Below, piece after piece: positions 51,688-60,397 of a stretch of 64,000 nucleotides of DNA. Location: NCBI RefSeq assembly GCF_003062295.1, contig NZ_PYCN01000001.1, positions 764,001-828,000 of the forward strand, in the 5' to 3' direction. Both the position numbers and the translations under genes were made by a program. A model generated the notes under the pieces. That model was given only the letters and a program-made list of their open reading frames with translations. It was not told the DNA's origin and ran no database searches. Numbering within the stretch: the stretch's first letter is position 1; each line of letters begins with the position of its first letter. This DNA comes from Bradyrhizobium algeriense (GTDB lineage: Bacteria > Pseudomonadota > Alphaproteobacteria > Rhizobiales > Xanthobacteraceae).

Positions 51688-54207
51688 ATGTCGGGCGTAG
51701 TCGCGGCAATGCGTCGAACCCTGCTGTCGTGCACCTCACTGGCGCGCCACGGCGTGATTGCGCTCGCCACCGCCCTCTCCGCTTCGCCGGAACCCGCATG
51801 GGCCTCGGATTTGACCATCCCGCAGGTGATTTCCGCCCTGTTCGACCTCAATCACCAGGAATTTGCGGCACTGACGACGGCGCTGTCGCTGCTTGGCTTT
51901 ACCGTGGTGGCTGCGATCCTGCTGATGCGCACGCGCATTCGCGCCAGCCGAGTGGAACTCAGCCTGCGTTCCGACATCGCCGACCTGCAGGTGCAAGCCG
52001 ACCGGCTGCGTGCGCTGTTGTTTGCCGAGCCCCAGATCCTGATCGCCTGGGCCGCGGGCGACAACCGGCCCCAGATCAGTGGCGACAGCTCGCTTCTGAT
52101 TTCGCAGGACGCGATGTCGAATTCACCGCAGCGCATCCTCGCCTTTGGAACCTGGCTGCCACCGGAACCGGCGCTGCAGATGGACCATGCGGTCGACGCG
52201 CTGCGCGAGGCCGGCGAAGGTTTTCTGCTCAATCTCTCCACCTCGAACGGCCGTGCCATCGAAGCGATGGGCCGCGCCATCGGGGGGCAAGCCATTGTGC
52301 GGATTCGCGAACTCGGGGGCTTACGCCGGGAACTCGCCGAATCCAATCTCCGCTACAGGACGCTGTTGGAGGAGACCGAGCTGTTGCGCGACTTCTCCGC
52401 CGCGGCGCCCTGGCCGATGTGGGCGAGGAGTGCAGAAGGCAATCTGCGTTACGCCAACGCGGCCTATGTGCGGGCCACCGAGGGCGCAAGCGTCGCGGAC
52501 ACAATCCACCGCAACCTCGAACTGCTGGAGAACGACCAGCGCACCGAGATGGGCCGGGTGCTGAACGACAATTCCACCTTCAGCGCGCGGCTGCCGATCG
52601 TGGTCGGCGGCGAGCGACGCATCTATGATGTTCAGGCGCTCAAGCTCGGCGGCGGCAGCGCCGGCGTCGCCATCGACGCCAGCGAGGCGACCGCGCTGCG
52701 CGACGCCATGGAGCGGATGGCGGAAGCCCATCGCCGCACCCTCGACCAGTTGTCATCAGGGGTTGCCGTGTTCGACGGCCAGCGGCGGCTTGCCTTCTAC
52801 AATGAATCCTACCGGCGGCTGTGGGGCCTCGACCAGGCCTTCCTCGATTCCAATCCCGACGATTCGAGCGTGCTCGACCGCTTGCGCGCGGCGCGCAAAC
52901 TGCCCGAACAGCCCGACTTCCGGGCCTGGAAGGCCAAGCTGCACGAAGCCTACCGCGCCATGGAGCCGGAGAACTACACCTGGTTCCTGCCCGACGGCCG
53001 CGCCGTCAGCGTCGTCACCACGCCGAACCTCGAAGGCGGCGTCACCTATCTGTTCGACAATGTTACCGAGAGCCTCGATCTCGCACGCCGCTACGACCGG
53101 CTGACCCGGGTCCAGCACGAGACGCTCGACAATCTGGCCGAGGCGGTGGCAGTGTTCGGCAGCAATGGCCGCGTGGAACTGTTCAATCCCGCCTTCGAGA
53201 AAATGTGGAAGCTGTCGGCGGAATCGCTCAAGGAACAGCCGCACATCGAGACCGTCGAAGCCTGGTGCACGCCGCTGTTCGACGATGCGCTGACCTGGCG
53301 GGCGCTGCGCGAGGCGATCACCGCGATAGACAACCGCGCGCAGGTATCGCTGAAGCTCGAGCGCAAGGACGGCAGCGTGCTGGACTGCATGACCATGCCG
53401 CTGCCCGACGGCGCGACCATGTTGACCTTCCAGGACATCACCGACACCGAGAATGTCGAGCGCGCGCTGCGCGAGCGTAACGAAGCGCTCGAAGCCGCCG
53501 ACCAGATGAAGGTCGACTTCGTCCACCACGTCTCCTACGAACTGCGCGCGCCCCTTACCACCATCATCGGCTTTGCGCATTTCCTCAGCGATCCCTCGAC
53601 CGGCCCGCTGACGCCAAAGCAGGCCGAGTATCTCGACTACGTCACCAAATCGACCAACGCGCTGCTCGCGCTCACCAACAACATCCTCGATCTCGCCACC
53701 ATCGATGCCGGCGCCATGAAGCTCGAGCTCGGCCCGGTCAATATCGAAAAAGCCATCCAGGCCGCCGCCGAAGGCATTCAGGACCGGCTGGCGACCGACC
53801 GCATCGAACTCAAGGTCGATATCGATCCCAATATCGGCGACTTCACCGGCGACGAGCGGCGCGTGGTGCAGGTGCTCTATAATTTGCTCGCCAACGCCGT
53901 TGGATTCTCACCGCACGATGCCGCGGTCACGATCAGCGCGCGGCGGACCGAGCATCGCGTGATCTTCACCGTCAGCGATTCCGGCCCCGGCATTCCGGCT
54001 GAGGTGAAGGACAAGGTGTTCGACTGGTTCGAGAGCCACTCCCACGGCTCGCGTCACCGCGGCGCCGGCCTCGGCCTGTCGCTGGTGCGCTCCTTTGTCG
54101 AACTGCATGGCGGCAAGGTGCGCGTCGATTCGGTGGTCGGCAAAGGCACCACGGTCACCTGCGACTTTCCAATCGACCAGAACGCGCATCGCAACGCCGC
54201 CGAATGA
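51688..54207 (+). CDS. divL: DivL-type sensor kinase with Tyr at the phospho-acceptor position
   Basis: An 839-residue membrane protein. One N-terminal membrane helix (about 55-75, ALTTALSLLGFTVVAAILLM) is followed by PAS-like domains (about 225-560) and an HK domain. In the H-box, HHVSYELRAPLTTIIGFAHFL, Tyr617 replaces the usual His. The ATPase motifs remain (NLLANAVGFSP, DSGPGIP, RGAGLGLSLV). DivL in Caulobacter has the same Tyr change and regulates CckA and polarity. Start ATG 51688. Overlaps tsaE-amgK by four bases. Confidence 0.93.
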   Translation: MSGVVAAMRRTLLSCTSLARHGVIALATALSASPEPAWASDLTIPQVISALFDLNHQEFAALTTALSLLGFTVVAAILLMRTRIRASRVELSLRSDIADLQVQADRLRALLFAEPQILIAWAAGDNRPQISGDSSLLISQDAMSNSPQRILAFGTWLPPEPALQMDHAVDALREAGEGFLLNLSTSNGRAIEAMGRAIGGQAIVRIRELGGLRRELAESNLRYRTLLEETELLRDFSAAAPWPMWARSAEGNLRYANAAYVRATEGASVADTIHRNLELLENDQRTEMGRVLNDNSTFSARLPIVVGGERRIYDVQALKLGGGSAGVAIDASEATALRDAMERMAEAHRRTLDQLSSGVAVFDGQRRLAFYNESYRRLWGLDQAFLDSNPDDSSVLDRLRAARKLPEQPDFRAWKAKLHEAYRAMEPENYTWFLPDGRAVSVVTTPNLEGGVTYLFDNVTESLDLARRYDRLTRVQHETLDNLAEAVAVFGSNGRVELFNPAFEKMWKLSAESLKEQPHIETVEAWCTPLFDDALTWRALREAITAIDNRAQVSLKLERKDGSVLDCMTMPLPDGATMLTFQDITDTENVERALRERNEALEAADQMKVDFVHHVSYELRAPLTTIIGFAHFLSDPSTGPLTPKQAEYLDYVTKSTNALLALTNNILDLATIDAGAMKLELGPVNIEKAIQAAAEGIQDRLATDRIELKVDIDPNIGDFTGDERRVVQVLYNLLANAVGFSPHDAAVTISARRTEHRVIFTVSDSGPGIPAEVKDKVFDWFESHSHGSRHRGAGLGLSLVRSFVELHGGKVRVDSVVGKGTTVTCDFPIDQNAHRNAAE

Positions 54208-55724
54208 CCGCGCCCACGACATTTACGGTAGCGCTGGCGAACGAGACGGCGACCGCGCATCTGATGGCCGACCTCGCGCTGCTGGTCGGTCCGGGCGACG
54301 TCATCACGCTCTCGGGCGATCTCGGCGCGGGCAAGACCGCGGCGGCGCGCGCCATGATCCGCTATCTCGCCGACGATCCCGCGCTGGAAGTGCCAAGCCC
54401 GACATTCACGCTGGCGCAGAGCTACGATTTGCCGTTCCCGATTGTCCACGCCGATCTCTATCGTATCAATGATTCGAGTGAGCTGGAGGAAATCGGATTG
54501 TCGCCGCTGCCCGAGGGCACGCTGGCGCTGATCGAATGGCCTGAGCGCGCACCGGATGCATTGCCCGACGATCGCATCGACATCGCCTTCAGCCATCGCC
54601 CGGCGCTTGGGTCCACCGCGCGCGCCGCCGAAATCACCGGCTATGGCAGGGCTGCGGCGCAGGTGACGCGATTGAGAGTCTTGCGAAAGTTTCTCGGCGA
54701 TGCCGGCTTCCTGAATGCGGGGCGCGAGCGCATGCCCGGCGACGCCTCGACGCGCTCCTATGCGCGGCTGATCCGCGACGACGGCACGTCGATCCTGATG
54801 AATTCGCCGCGCCGCCCGGACGGGCCTGCGATCTACAATGGAAAGTCCTACAGCGCGGCCGTTCATCTCGCCGAGGACGTCAAGCCGTTCGTCGCCATCG
54901 ACAATGGGCTGCGCGCGCACGGTTTTTCGGCGCCCGCGATCCGTCACGCCGATCTCGATTCGGGTTTCCTGATCACCGAGGATTTCGGCAGCGCCGGCGT
55001 CGTCGAAGGCGATCCGCCGCGGCCGATCGTCGAGTGCTACGAGGCGGCGACCGACATGCTGGCGGAGCTGCATCGCAAAGCCCTGCCCGAAACCGCGCCG
55101 CTGGAGCCGCTGGGCCCATACCAAATTCCGGTCTACGACATCGATACATGGCTGGTTGAGATCAGCCTGATGCTCGAATGGTATCTGCCGGATCGCGGCG
55201 CCGAGGTCAGCCAGCAACGGCGCGACGAATTCACAACGATGTGGCGAACGCTGCTGGAAAAGCCGGCGGCTGCGCCACGAACCTGGGTGATGCGGGATTT
55301 TCATTCGCCCAACATCATCTGGCTCGGCGACCGCACGGGGATCTTGCGCGTCGGGATTATCGACTTCCAGGATGCCGTGCTTGGCCCCGCCGCCTACGAC
55401 CTGGTATCGCTGCTGCAGGACGCCCGGCTCGACGTTCCCGAACAGCTCGAATTGACGCTTCTGACCCGCTACATCAAGGCGCGCCGCGCGGCCGATAGCC
55501 AGTTCGACCCGGCCGGCTTTGCCGAGCTCTACGCCATCATGTCGGCGCAGCGGAATACCCGCCTGCTCGGCACCTTCGCCCGGCTCAACCGGCGGGACGG
55601 CAAGCCGCAATATCTGCGCCACCAGCCCCGGATCTGGACCTACCTGACCCGTTCGTTGGCGCACCCGGCGCTGGCGGCATTTCGCGCGTGGTATGCCGCC
55701 AACGTGCCGCCGCCGGTCCCCTGA
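54204..55724 (+). CDS. TsaE-AmgK fusion: t6A ATPase domain and N-acetylmuramate/N-acetylglucosamine kinase domain
   Basis: A 506-residue two-domain protein. Residues 1-150 are TsaE, an ATPase required with TsaB/TsaD for t6A37: Walker A GDLGAGKT at 38-45, then PSPTFTLAQSY and HADLYRI. Residues 160-506 are an aminoglycoside-phosphotransferase-like kinase (AmgK), with RDFHSPNIIWL catalytic loop and IIDFQDAVLGPAAYDLVSL Mg site. AmgK phosphorylates the anomeric carbon of MurNAc in peptidoglycan recycling; murU is near. Start ATG 54204 overlaps divL. Confidence 0.9.
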   Translation: MTAPTTFTVALANETATAHLMADLALLVGPGDVITLSGDLGAGKTAAARAMIRYLADDPALEVPSPTFTLAQSYDLPFPIVHADLYRINDSSELEEIGLSPLPEGTLALIEWPERAPDALPDDRIDIAFSHRPALGSTARAAEITGYGRAAAQVTRLRVLRKFLGDAGFLNAGRERMPGDASTRSYARLIRDDGTSILMNSPRRPDGPAIYNGKSYSAAVHLAEDVKPFVAIDNGLRAHGFSAPAIRHADLDSGFLITEDFGSAGVVEGDPPRPIVECYEAATDMLAELHRKALPETAPLEPLGPYQIPVYDIDTWLVEISLMLEWYLPDRGAEVSQQRRDEFTTMWRTLLEKPAAAPRTWVMRDFHSPNIIWLGDRTGILRVGIIDFQDAVLGPAAYDLVSLLQDARLDVPEQLELTLLTRYIKARRAADSQFDPAGFAELYAIMSAQRNTRLLGTFARLNRRDGKPQYLRHQPRIWTYLTRSLAHPALAAFRAWYAANVPPPVP

Positions 55725-55815
55725 ATTTACCTCCTGTTAGCCACCCCGCATCTATTCTGGAACCGGCCATGCCGTGGAGGCATGGCGCATTCAGTTTTGA
55801 CACGGGAAGACGGCC

Positions 55816-56139
55816 ATGGCGGGGGCGGAACGTCGGAGGGGAGATCGGGTCGTATTCGAGCGCGGCTTTGCGGCGCACATGATGGGCATCGACGGCACCT
55901 GGCGGCGCGACTGCGTGATGGAAGACGTCTCCGAGACGGGTGCCAAGCTGACGGTCGAAGGTTCGGTCGAGGGCCTGCACTTGAAGGAATTCTTCCTGCT
56001 GCTGTCGTCCACGGGGCTGGCCTATCGGCGCTGCGAGTTGGCCTGGGTCAATGGCGATCAGATCGGCGTCAACTTCCTGAAGCAGGGCGACAAGAAGAAG
56101 AGGGCGGCCAAGCGGGGGGCCGAGGAGGCCGAAGTCTGA
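55816..56139 (+). CDS. PilZ-domain protein (probable c-di-GMP binding)
   Basis: A 107-residue single PilZ domain. The binding motif RxxxR is present at the start (ERRRGDRVVFER) and DxSxxG is EDVSETGAKL. A Lys-rich tail follows (GDKKKRAAKRGAEE). It lies between tsaE-amgK and murU, 91 bases after the former and 131 bases before the latter, so its transcription may be linked to them. Target unknown. Confidence 0.83.
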   Translation: MAGAERRRGDRVVFERGFAAHMMGIDGTWRRDCVMEDVSETGAKLTVEGSVEGLHLKEFFLLLSSTGLAYRRCELAWVNGDQIGVNFLKQGDKKKRAAKRGAEEAEV

Positions 56140-56270
56140 GGTTTGGCTGCGCTGGCCGCCGTCGTACGGCCGTCATGTGCGGCCACTAAGGCCTCGCTGG
56201 TTGCTGGTTCAAGCGAATCGCCGTGGTATGATCCGCAGGCTGATTTGAATGGTTCGAGAAAATCCCAAAA

Positions 56271-56993
56271 ATGTCCGTTACGCCCACCAAAGCCATGGTC
56301 CTTGCCGCCGGTCTCGGTTTGCGCATGCGCCCATTGACCGACCATATGCCGAAGCCGCTGGTGCGCGTGGCCGGCCAGCCATTGCTCGATCACGTGCTGG
56401 ACAAGCTCGCCGGGGCCGGCGTCAGTGAGGCCGTGGTCAACGTGCATTACCTGCCCGACCAGATCATCCAGCATACCGCGAGCCGGGCCCGGCCCCGCAT
56501 CATCATTTCCGACGAACGCGACGTCGTGCTTGGCACTGGCGGCGCTGTCGTGAAGGCGCTGCCCCTGCTCGGCAAGGACCCGTTCTTTCACCTCAACGCC
56601 GACACGATGTGGATCGACGGCGTGCGGCCCAATCTGGAGCGGCTCGCCGAAACCTTCGATCCTGCCCGGATGGACATCCTGCTATTGATGGCGCCGACCA
56701 CGAGCAGCATCGGCTATGCCGGCCGCGGCGACTACGCGATGCTGCCGGACGGCGCATTGCGCAAGCGGCGTGAACACCAGGTGGTGCCGTTCGTCTATGC
56801 GGGTGCGGCGATCATGTCGCCCTCGCTGTTTGCCGACGCGCCCGCCGGCGAGTTTTCGCTGACAAAAATGTTCGACCGCGCCAACGAACAGGAGCGGCTG
56901 TTCGGCCTGCGGCTCGACGGCGTCTGGATGCACGTCGGAACCCCCGACGCGGTGCAGGCCGCGGAAGAGGCGTTTCTGGAAAGCGTGGCCTGA
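56271..56993 (+). CDS. murU: Mannose-1-phosphate guanylyltransferase-like nucleotidyltransferase MurU
   Basis: A 240-residue nucleotidyltransferase: AMVLAAGLGLRMRPLTDHMPKPLV nucleotide-binding loop, with Asp in NADTMW. MurU converts MurNAc-1-P to UDP-MurNAc in the AmgK-MurU recycling route that bypasses MurA (the fosfomycin target). The neighbouring AmgK domain supports MurU over a sugar-1-phosphate role. Start ATG 56271. Confidence 0.9.
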   Translation: MSVTPTKAMVLAAGLGLRMRPLTDHMPKPLVRVAGQPLLDHVLDKLAGAGVSEAVVNVHYLPDQIIQHTASRARPRIIISDERDVVLGTGGAVVKALPLLGKDPFFHLNADTMWIDGVRPNLERLAETFDPARMDILLLMAPTTSSIGYAGRGDYAMLPDGALRKRREHQVVPFVYAGAAIMSPSLFADAPAGEFSLTKMFDRANEQERLFGLRLDGVWMHVGTPDAVQAAEEAFLESVA

Positions 56994-57016
56994 TTCGACG
57001 CCGGACCGGCGTCGAA
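56994..57016. other. Perfect 23-base palindrome after murU
   Basis: TTCGACGCCGG-A-CCGGCGTCGAA (56994-57016) starts right after the murU stop. No T-run follows. It is a candidate terminator or palindromic repeat. Confidence 0.6.
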
Positions 57017-57250
57017 CCGATCCGCCGTCGGCGCGAAGCATCAGCGATTCGTGCCCCCGGGACCGCAATGCAGATACTCTTCGGCGGTCCGCCCGCAGCG
57101 GTTCAGACAAAAAATCTCGAAAACAACCCCATGCAAAGTAGAATGGGCCCGGACTGCTTTGGCAGTGAGTAGCGGGGACGCCGCCCTCACCCGCATGACC
57201 TCTCCCTCATCGCCCCCTATATTGGCGCCTGACCTCGAATCAGGAAGCCC
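57017..57250. repeat. Intergenic repeat-like sequence between murU and addB
   Basis: Contains aaaatctcgaaaacaacccc and atgcaaagtagaatgggccc (about 57106-57150), words that recur between genes in Bradyrhizobium-type genomes. No gene seen. cctatattggcgcc near 57218 could hold a -10 for addB. Confidence 0.4.
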
Positions 57251-60200
57251 ATGCGCGTTTTCAGCGTTCCCCTCTCCGTGCCGTTCCTGCGCACCGTCAT
57301 CGCGGCGCTGGTCGACGGCCGGCTGGTCGAGGGATTCGAGGCGCGCAGGGATCCACTCAATCTCGCAACGGCGACGCTCTATCTGCCGACCCGGCGCGCC
57401 GGGCGGCTGGCGCGGGAGATCTTTCTCGACGAGCTGAAGACGGACGCCGCGATCCTGCCGCGCATCGTGGCGCTCGGCGACATCGACGAGGATGAGCTGG
57501 CGTTTGCGGAAGGCGCCGAGCAATTCAGCGGCGTGGCGCCGCTCGACATTCCGCCGCGGCTCGGCGAACTGGAGCGCCGGCTGACGCTGGCGCATCTAGT
57601 CGCGGCATGGGCGAAAAGTCCGGTGTCCGCGCCGCTCGTGGTCGGCGGCCCGGCCTCGACACTGGCGCTGGCCGGCGACCTGGCACGGCTGATGGACGAC
57701 ATGGTGACGCGCGGCGTCGCCTGGGAAGCGCTCGACAGGCTGGTGCCCGACCAGTTCGACAAATACTGGCAGCACTCGCTCGAATTCCTCCGCATCGCGC
57801 GCAAGGCATGGCCGGAACATCTGAGGGAGATCGGCCGGATCGAACCCACCGAACGGCGCGACCGCCTGATCGAAGCGGAAGCCGCGCGCCTGACCGCGCA
57901 TCACGAGGGACCGGTGATTGCAGCCGGCTCGACCGGCTCGATGCCGGCGACCGCGAAATTCCTCAACGCCGTAGCCGGCCTGAAACAGGGCGCGGTGGTG
58001 CTGCCGGGGCTCGACACCGACCTCGACGAGGAAGCCTGGCAGACGATCGGCGGCGTCAGGGACGCGCAGGGCAAATTCACCACGCAGCCCTCCTCGAACC
58101 ATCCGCAATTCGCGATGCACGGTCTGCTGGATCGCTTCGGCATCAAGCGAAGCGACGTCGAAATCCTCGGCACGACAAGTCCGCAGGGGCGCGAGGTGCT
58201 GGTGTCCGAAACGATGCGGCCGTCGAGCGCGACCGAACAATGGCATGACCGTCTGGTCCAGCCGGAGGTCGCCGCGAAGATCGCAGGCGGCATGATGAAG
58301 CTTGCCGCCGTCGAAGCGCCCAATTCGGAGATGGAGGCGCTGGCGATTGCGGTGGCGATGCGCGAGGCGCGGCACCTTGGCAAGTCAGCCGCGCTGGTGA
58401 CGCCGGACCGCGCGCTGGCGCGGCGGGTGATGGCGGCGCTGACCCGCTGGAATCTCGAATTCGACGATTCCGGCGGCGACGCATTGATGGACACGCCAAG
58501 TGGCATTTTTGCCCGCCTCGCCGCGGAAGCCGCCAGCAAGGGGCTGGAGCCGCCGACCTTGCTTGCGCTCTTGAAACATCCGCTGTTTCGGCTCGGCGGC
58601 GCATGTGGCGCGTTCAGGCACGCCATCGAGATCCTCGAACTGGCGCTGCTGCGCGGCACCCGGCCGCAGGCAGGAACGGCCGGCCTGGCGCGCGATTTCG
58701 ATCGCTTCCGCGCCGAGCTCAAGAAGCTCAGGAGCCATGAAACCTCCTCGCTTCACGCCTCGGAGCCGCGCGCGAAACTGAGGGACAACGAACTCGACCA
58801 GGCGCAGGCGCTGATCGCGGCGTTGCAGAAGGCGCTGGCGCCGCTGGAAATCATGGGCTCGTCAAAACCGTACGATTTCGCCGAGCTGGCGCTGCGCCAT
58901 CGCGAAACGCTGATCGCGCTGTCCTCGGATCAAAACGGCGTTGCCGTCGCCTTCGAGGAAGCGCAAGGCGCTGCATTGTCGGCAGCGTTCGACGACCTGC
59001 TCGCCGAGCAAAAGCCGAGCGGCCTGATGGTCCAGCCCGGCGATTACTCTGATGTGTTCCAGACCGCCTATGCCGATCGCATGGTGCGGCGAGCTGAATC
59101 GGCGAGCGCGCATCTGCACATCTACGGCCAGCTCGAAGCGCGGCTGACCGAATCCGACCGCGTCATCCTGGGCGGGCTGGTCGAAGGCGTCTGGCCGCCG
59201 GCGCCGCGGGTCGATCCCTGGCTGAGCCGGCCGATGCGCCATGAACTCGGCCTCGATTTGCCGGAGCGGCGCATCGGCCTCTCCGCCCATGACTTCGCGC
59301 AATTGCTGGGAACCGACGATGTGATCCTGACCCATTCGGCGAAAGTCGGCGGCGCGCCGGCGGTCGCCTCGCGCTTTCTGCACCGCTTGGAGGCCGTCGC
59401 CGGCGAAGTGCGCTGGGATGCGGCCAAGAGTGCCGGAGAAAATTACGTCCGCTTCGCCGCCGAACTGGACCAGCCCGACGCGGTCGAACCGATTCCGCAG
59501 CCCGGGCCGAAACCGCCGGTCGCGACGCGGCCGCTAAAGCTGTCGGTCACGGCGATCGAGGACTGGCTGCGCGATCCCTATACGATCTACGCGAAATATA
59601 TTTTGCGGCTCGATCCGCTCGACCCCGTCGACATGCCGCTGTCGGCGGCCGACCGCGGCTCGGCAATCCATGGCGCACTCGGCGAATTCACGCAAAAATT
59701 CGCCGATGCCCTCCCCCCACAGCCCGCGCTGGTGCTGCGCGGCATCGGCGAAAAGTTCTTCGCGCCGCTGATGGAGCGTCCCGAGGCGCGGGCGCTGTGG
59801 TGGCCTCGGTTTCAGCGTATCGCCGCATGGTTTGCCGACTGGGAGCTGGCGCGGCGCGACAATATCGAAAAAATTGCCGCCGAGATCCGGGGCGAGATCA
59901 AGATTCCGCTCGACAACGAGCGCATCTTCACGCTGTCGGCGCGCGCCGACCGGATCGAGCAGCGTGGCGACGGCAGCTTTGCGATCCTCGACTACAAGAC
60001 CGGCCAGCCACCGACGGGAAAACAGGTTCGCATGGGCCTGTCGCCGCAACTGACGCTGGAGGCCGCGATCCTGCGCGAGGGCGGCTTTGAGAACATCCAC
60101 GCCGGTTCATCCGTCGGCGAACTCGTCTATGTCAGGCTCAGCGGCAACAATCCGCCGGGCGAGCAGCGCTCGCTGGAGCTGAAAATCAGGAACAACGATA

Positions 60201-60397
60201 CGCCGCAGCGGCCGGACGAGGCAGCCGACTACGCCCTTGAACAGCTCGAAGCGCTGATCCGCAAATTCGAGAACGAGGAAACCGCCTACACGTCGCTGAA
60301 CCTGTCGATGTGGTCGAACCGCTACGGCGCCTATGACGACCTCGCCCGGATCAAGGAATGGTCGGCGGCCGGTGGATTGGGGATCGAGGAATGGTGA
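57251..60397 (+). CDS. addB: Double-strand break repair protein AddB
   Basis: A 1048-residue alphaproteobacterial AddB. AddAB is a helicase-nuclease that processes DNA ends for RecA-dependent repair. The N-terminal part is helicase-like without a clear Walker A; the C-terminal RecB-type nuclease motif is AILDYKTGQ with Asp914 and Lys916. Start ATG 57251. Its stop overlaps the addA start. Four-cysteine Fe-S residues of the Firmicutes AddB are not obvious, typical for this clade. Confidence 0.92.
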   Translation: MRVFSVPLSVPFLRTVIAALVDGRLVEGFEARRDPLNLATATLYLPTRRAGRLAREIFLDELKTDAAILPRIVALGDIDEDELAFAEGAEQFSGVAPLDIPPRLGELERRLTLAHLVAAWAKSPVSAPLVVGGPASTLALAGDLARLMDDMVTRGVAWEALDRLVPDQFDKYWQHSLEFLRIARKAWPEHLREIGRIEPTERRDRLIEAEAARLTAHHEGPVIAAGSTGSMPATAKFLNAVAGLKQGAVVLPGLDTDLDEEAWQTIGGVRDAQGKFTTQPSSNHPQFAMHGLLDRFGIKRSDVEILGTTSPQGREVLVSETMRPSSATEQWHDRLVQPEVAAKIAGGMMKLAAVEAPNSEMEALAIAVAMREARHLGKSAALVTPDRALARRVMAALTRWNLEFDDSGGDALMDTPSGIFARLAAEAASKGLEPPTLLALLKHPLFRLGGACGAFRHAIEILELALLRGTRPQAGTAGLARDFDRFRAELKKLRSHETSSLHASEPRAKLRDNELDQAQALIAALQKALAPLEIMGSSKPYDFAELALRHRETLIALSSDQNGVAVAFEEAQGAALSAAFDDLLAEQKPSGLMVQPGDYSDVFQTAYADRMVRRAESASAHLHIYGQLEARLTESDRVILGGLVEGVWPPAPRVDPWLSRPMRHELGLDLPERRIGLSAHDFAQLLGTDDVILTHSAKVGGAPAVASRFLHRLEAVAGEVRWDAAKSAGENYVRFAAELDQPDAVEPIPQPGPKPPVATRPLKLSVTAIEDWLRDPYTIYAKYILRLDPLDPVDMPLSAADRGSAIHGALGEFTQKFADALPPQPALVLRGIGEKFFAPLMERPEARALWWPRFQRIAAWFADWELARRDNIEKIAAEIRGEIKIPLDNERIFTLSARADRIEQRGDGSFAILDYKTGQPPTGKQVRMGLSPQLTLEAAILREGGFENIHAGSSVGELVYVRLSGNNPPGEQRSLELKIRNNDTPQRPDEAADYALEQLEALIRKFENEETAYTSLNLSMWSNRYGAYDDLARIKEWSAAGGLGIEEW

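Noticed and set aside
57106..57180. Possible small gene in the murU-addB gap
   Set aside because: Short frames have no family features and the sequence resembles intergenic repeats.
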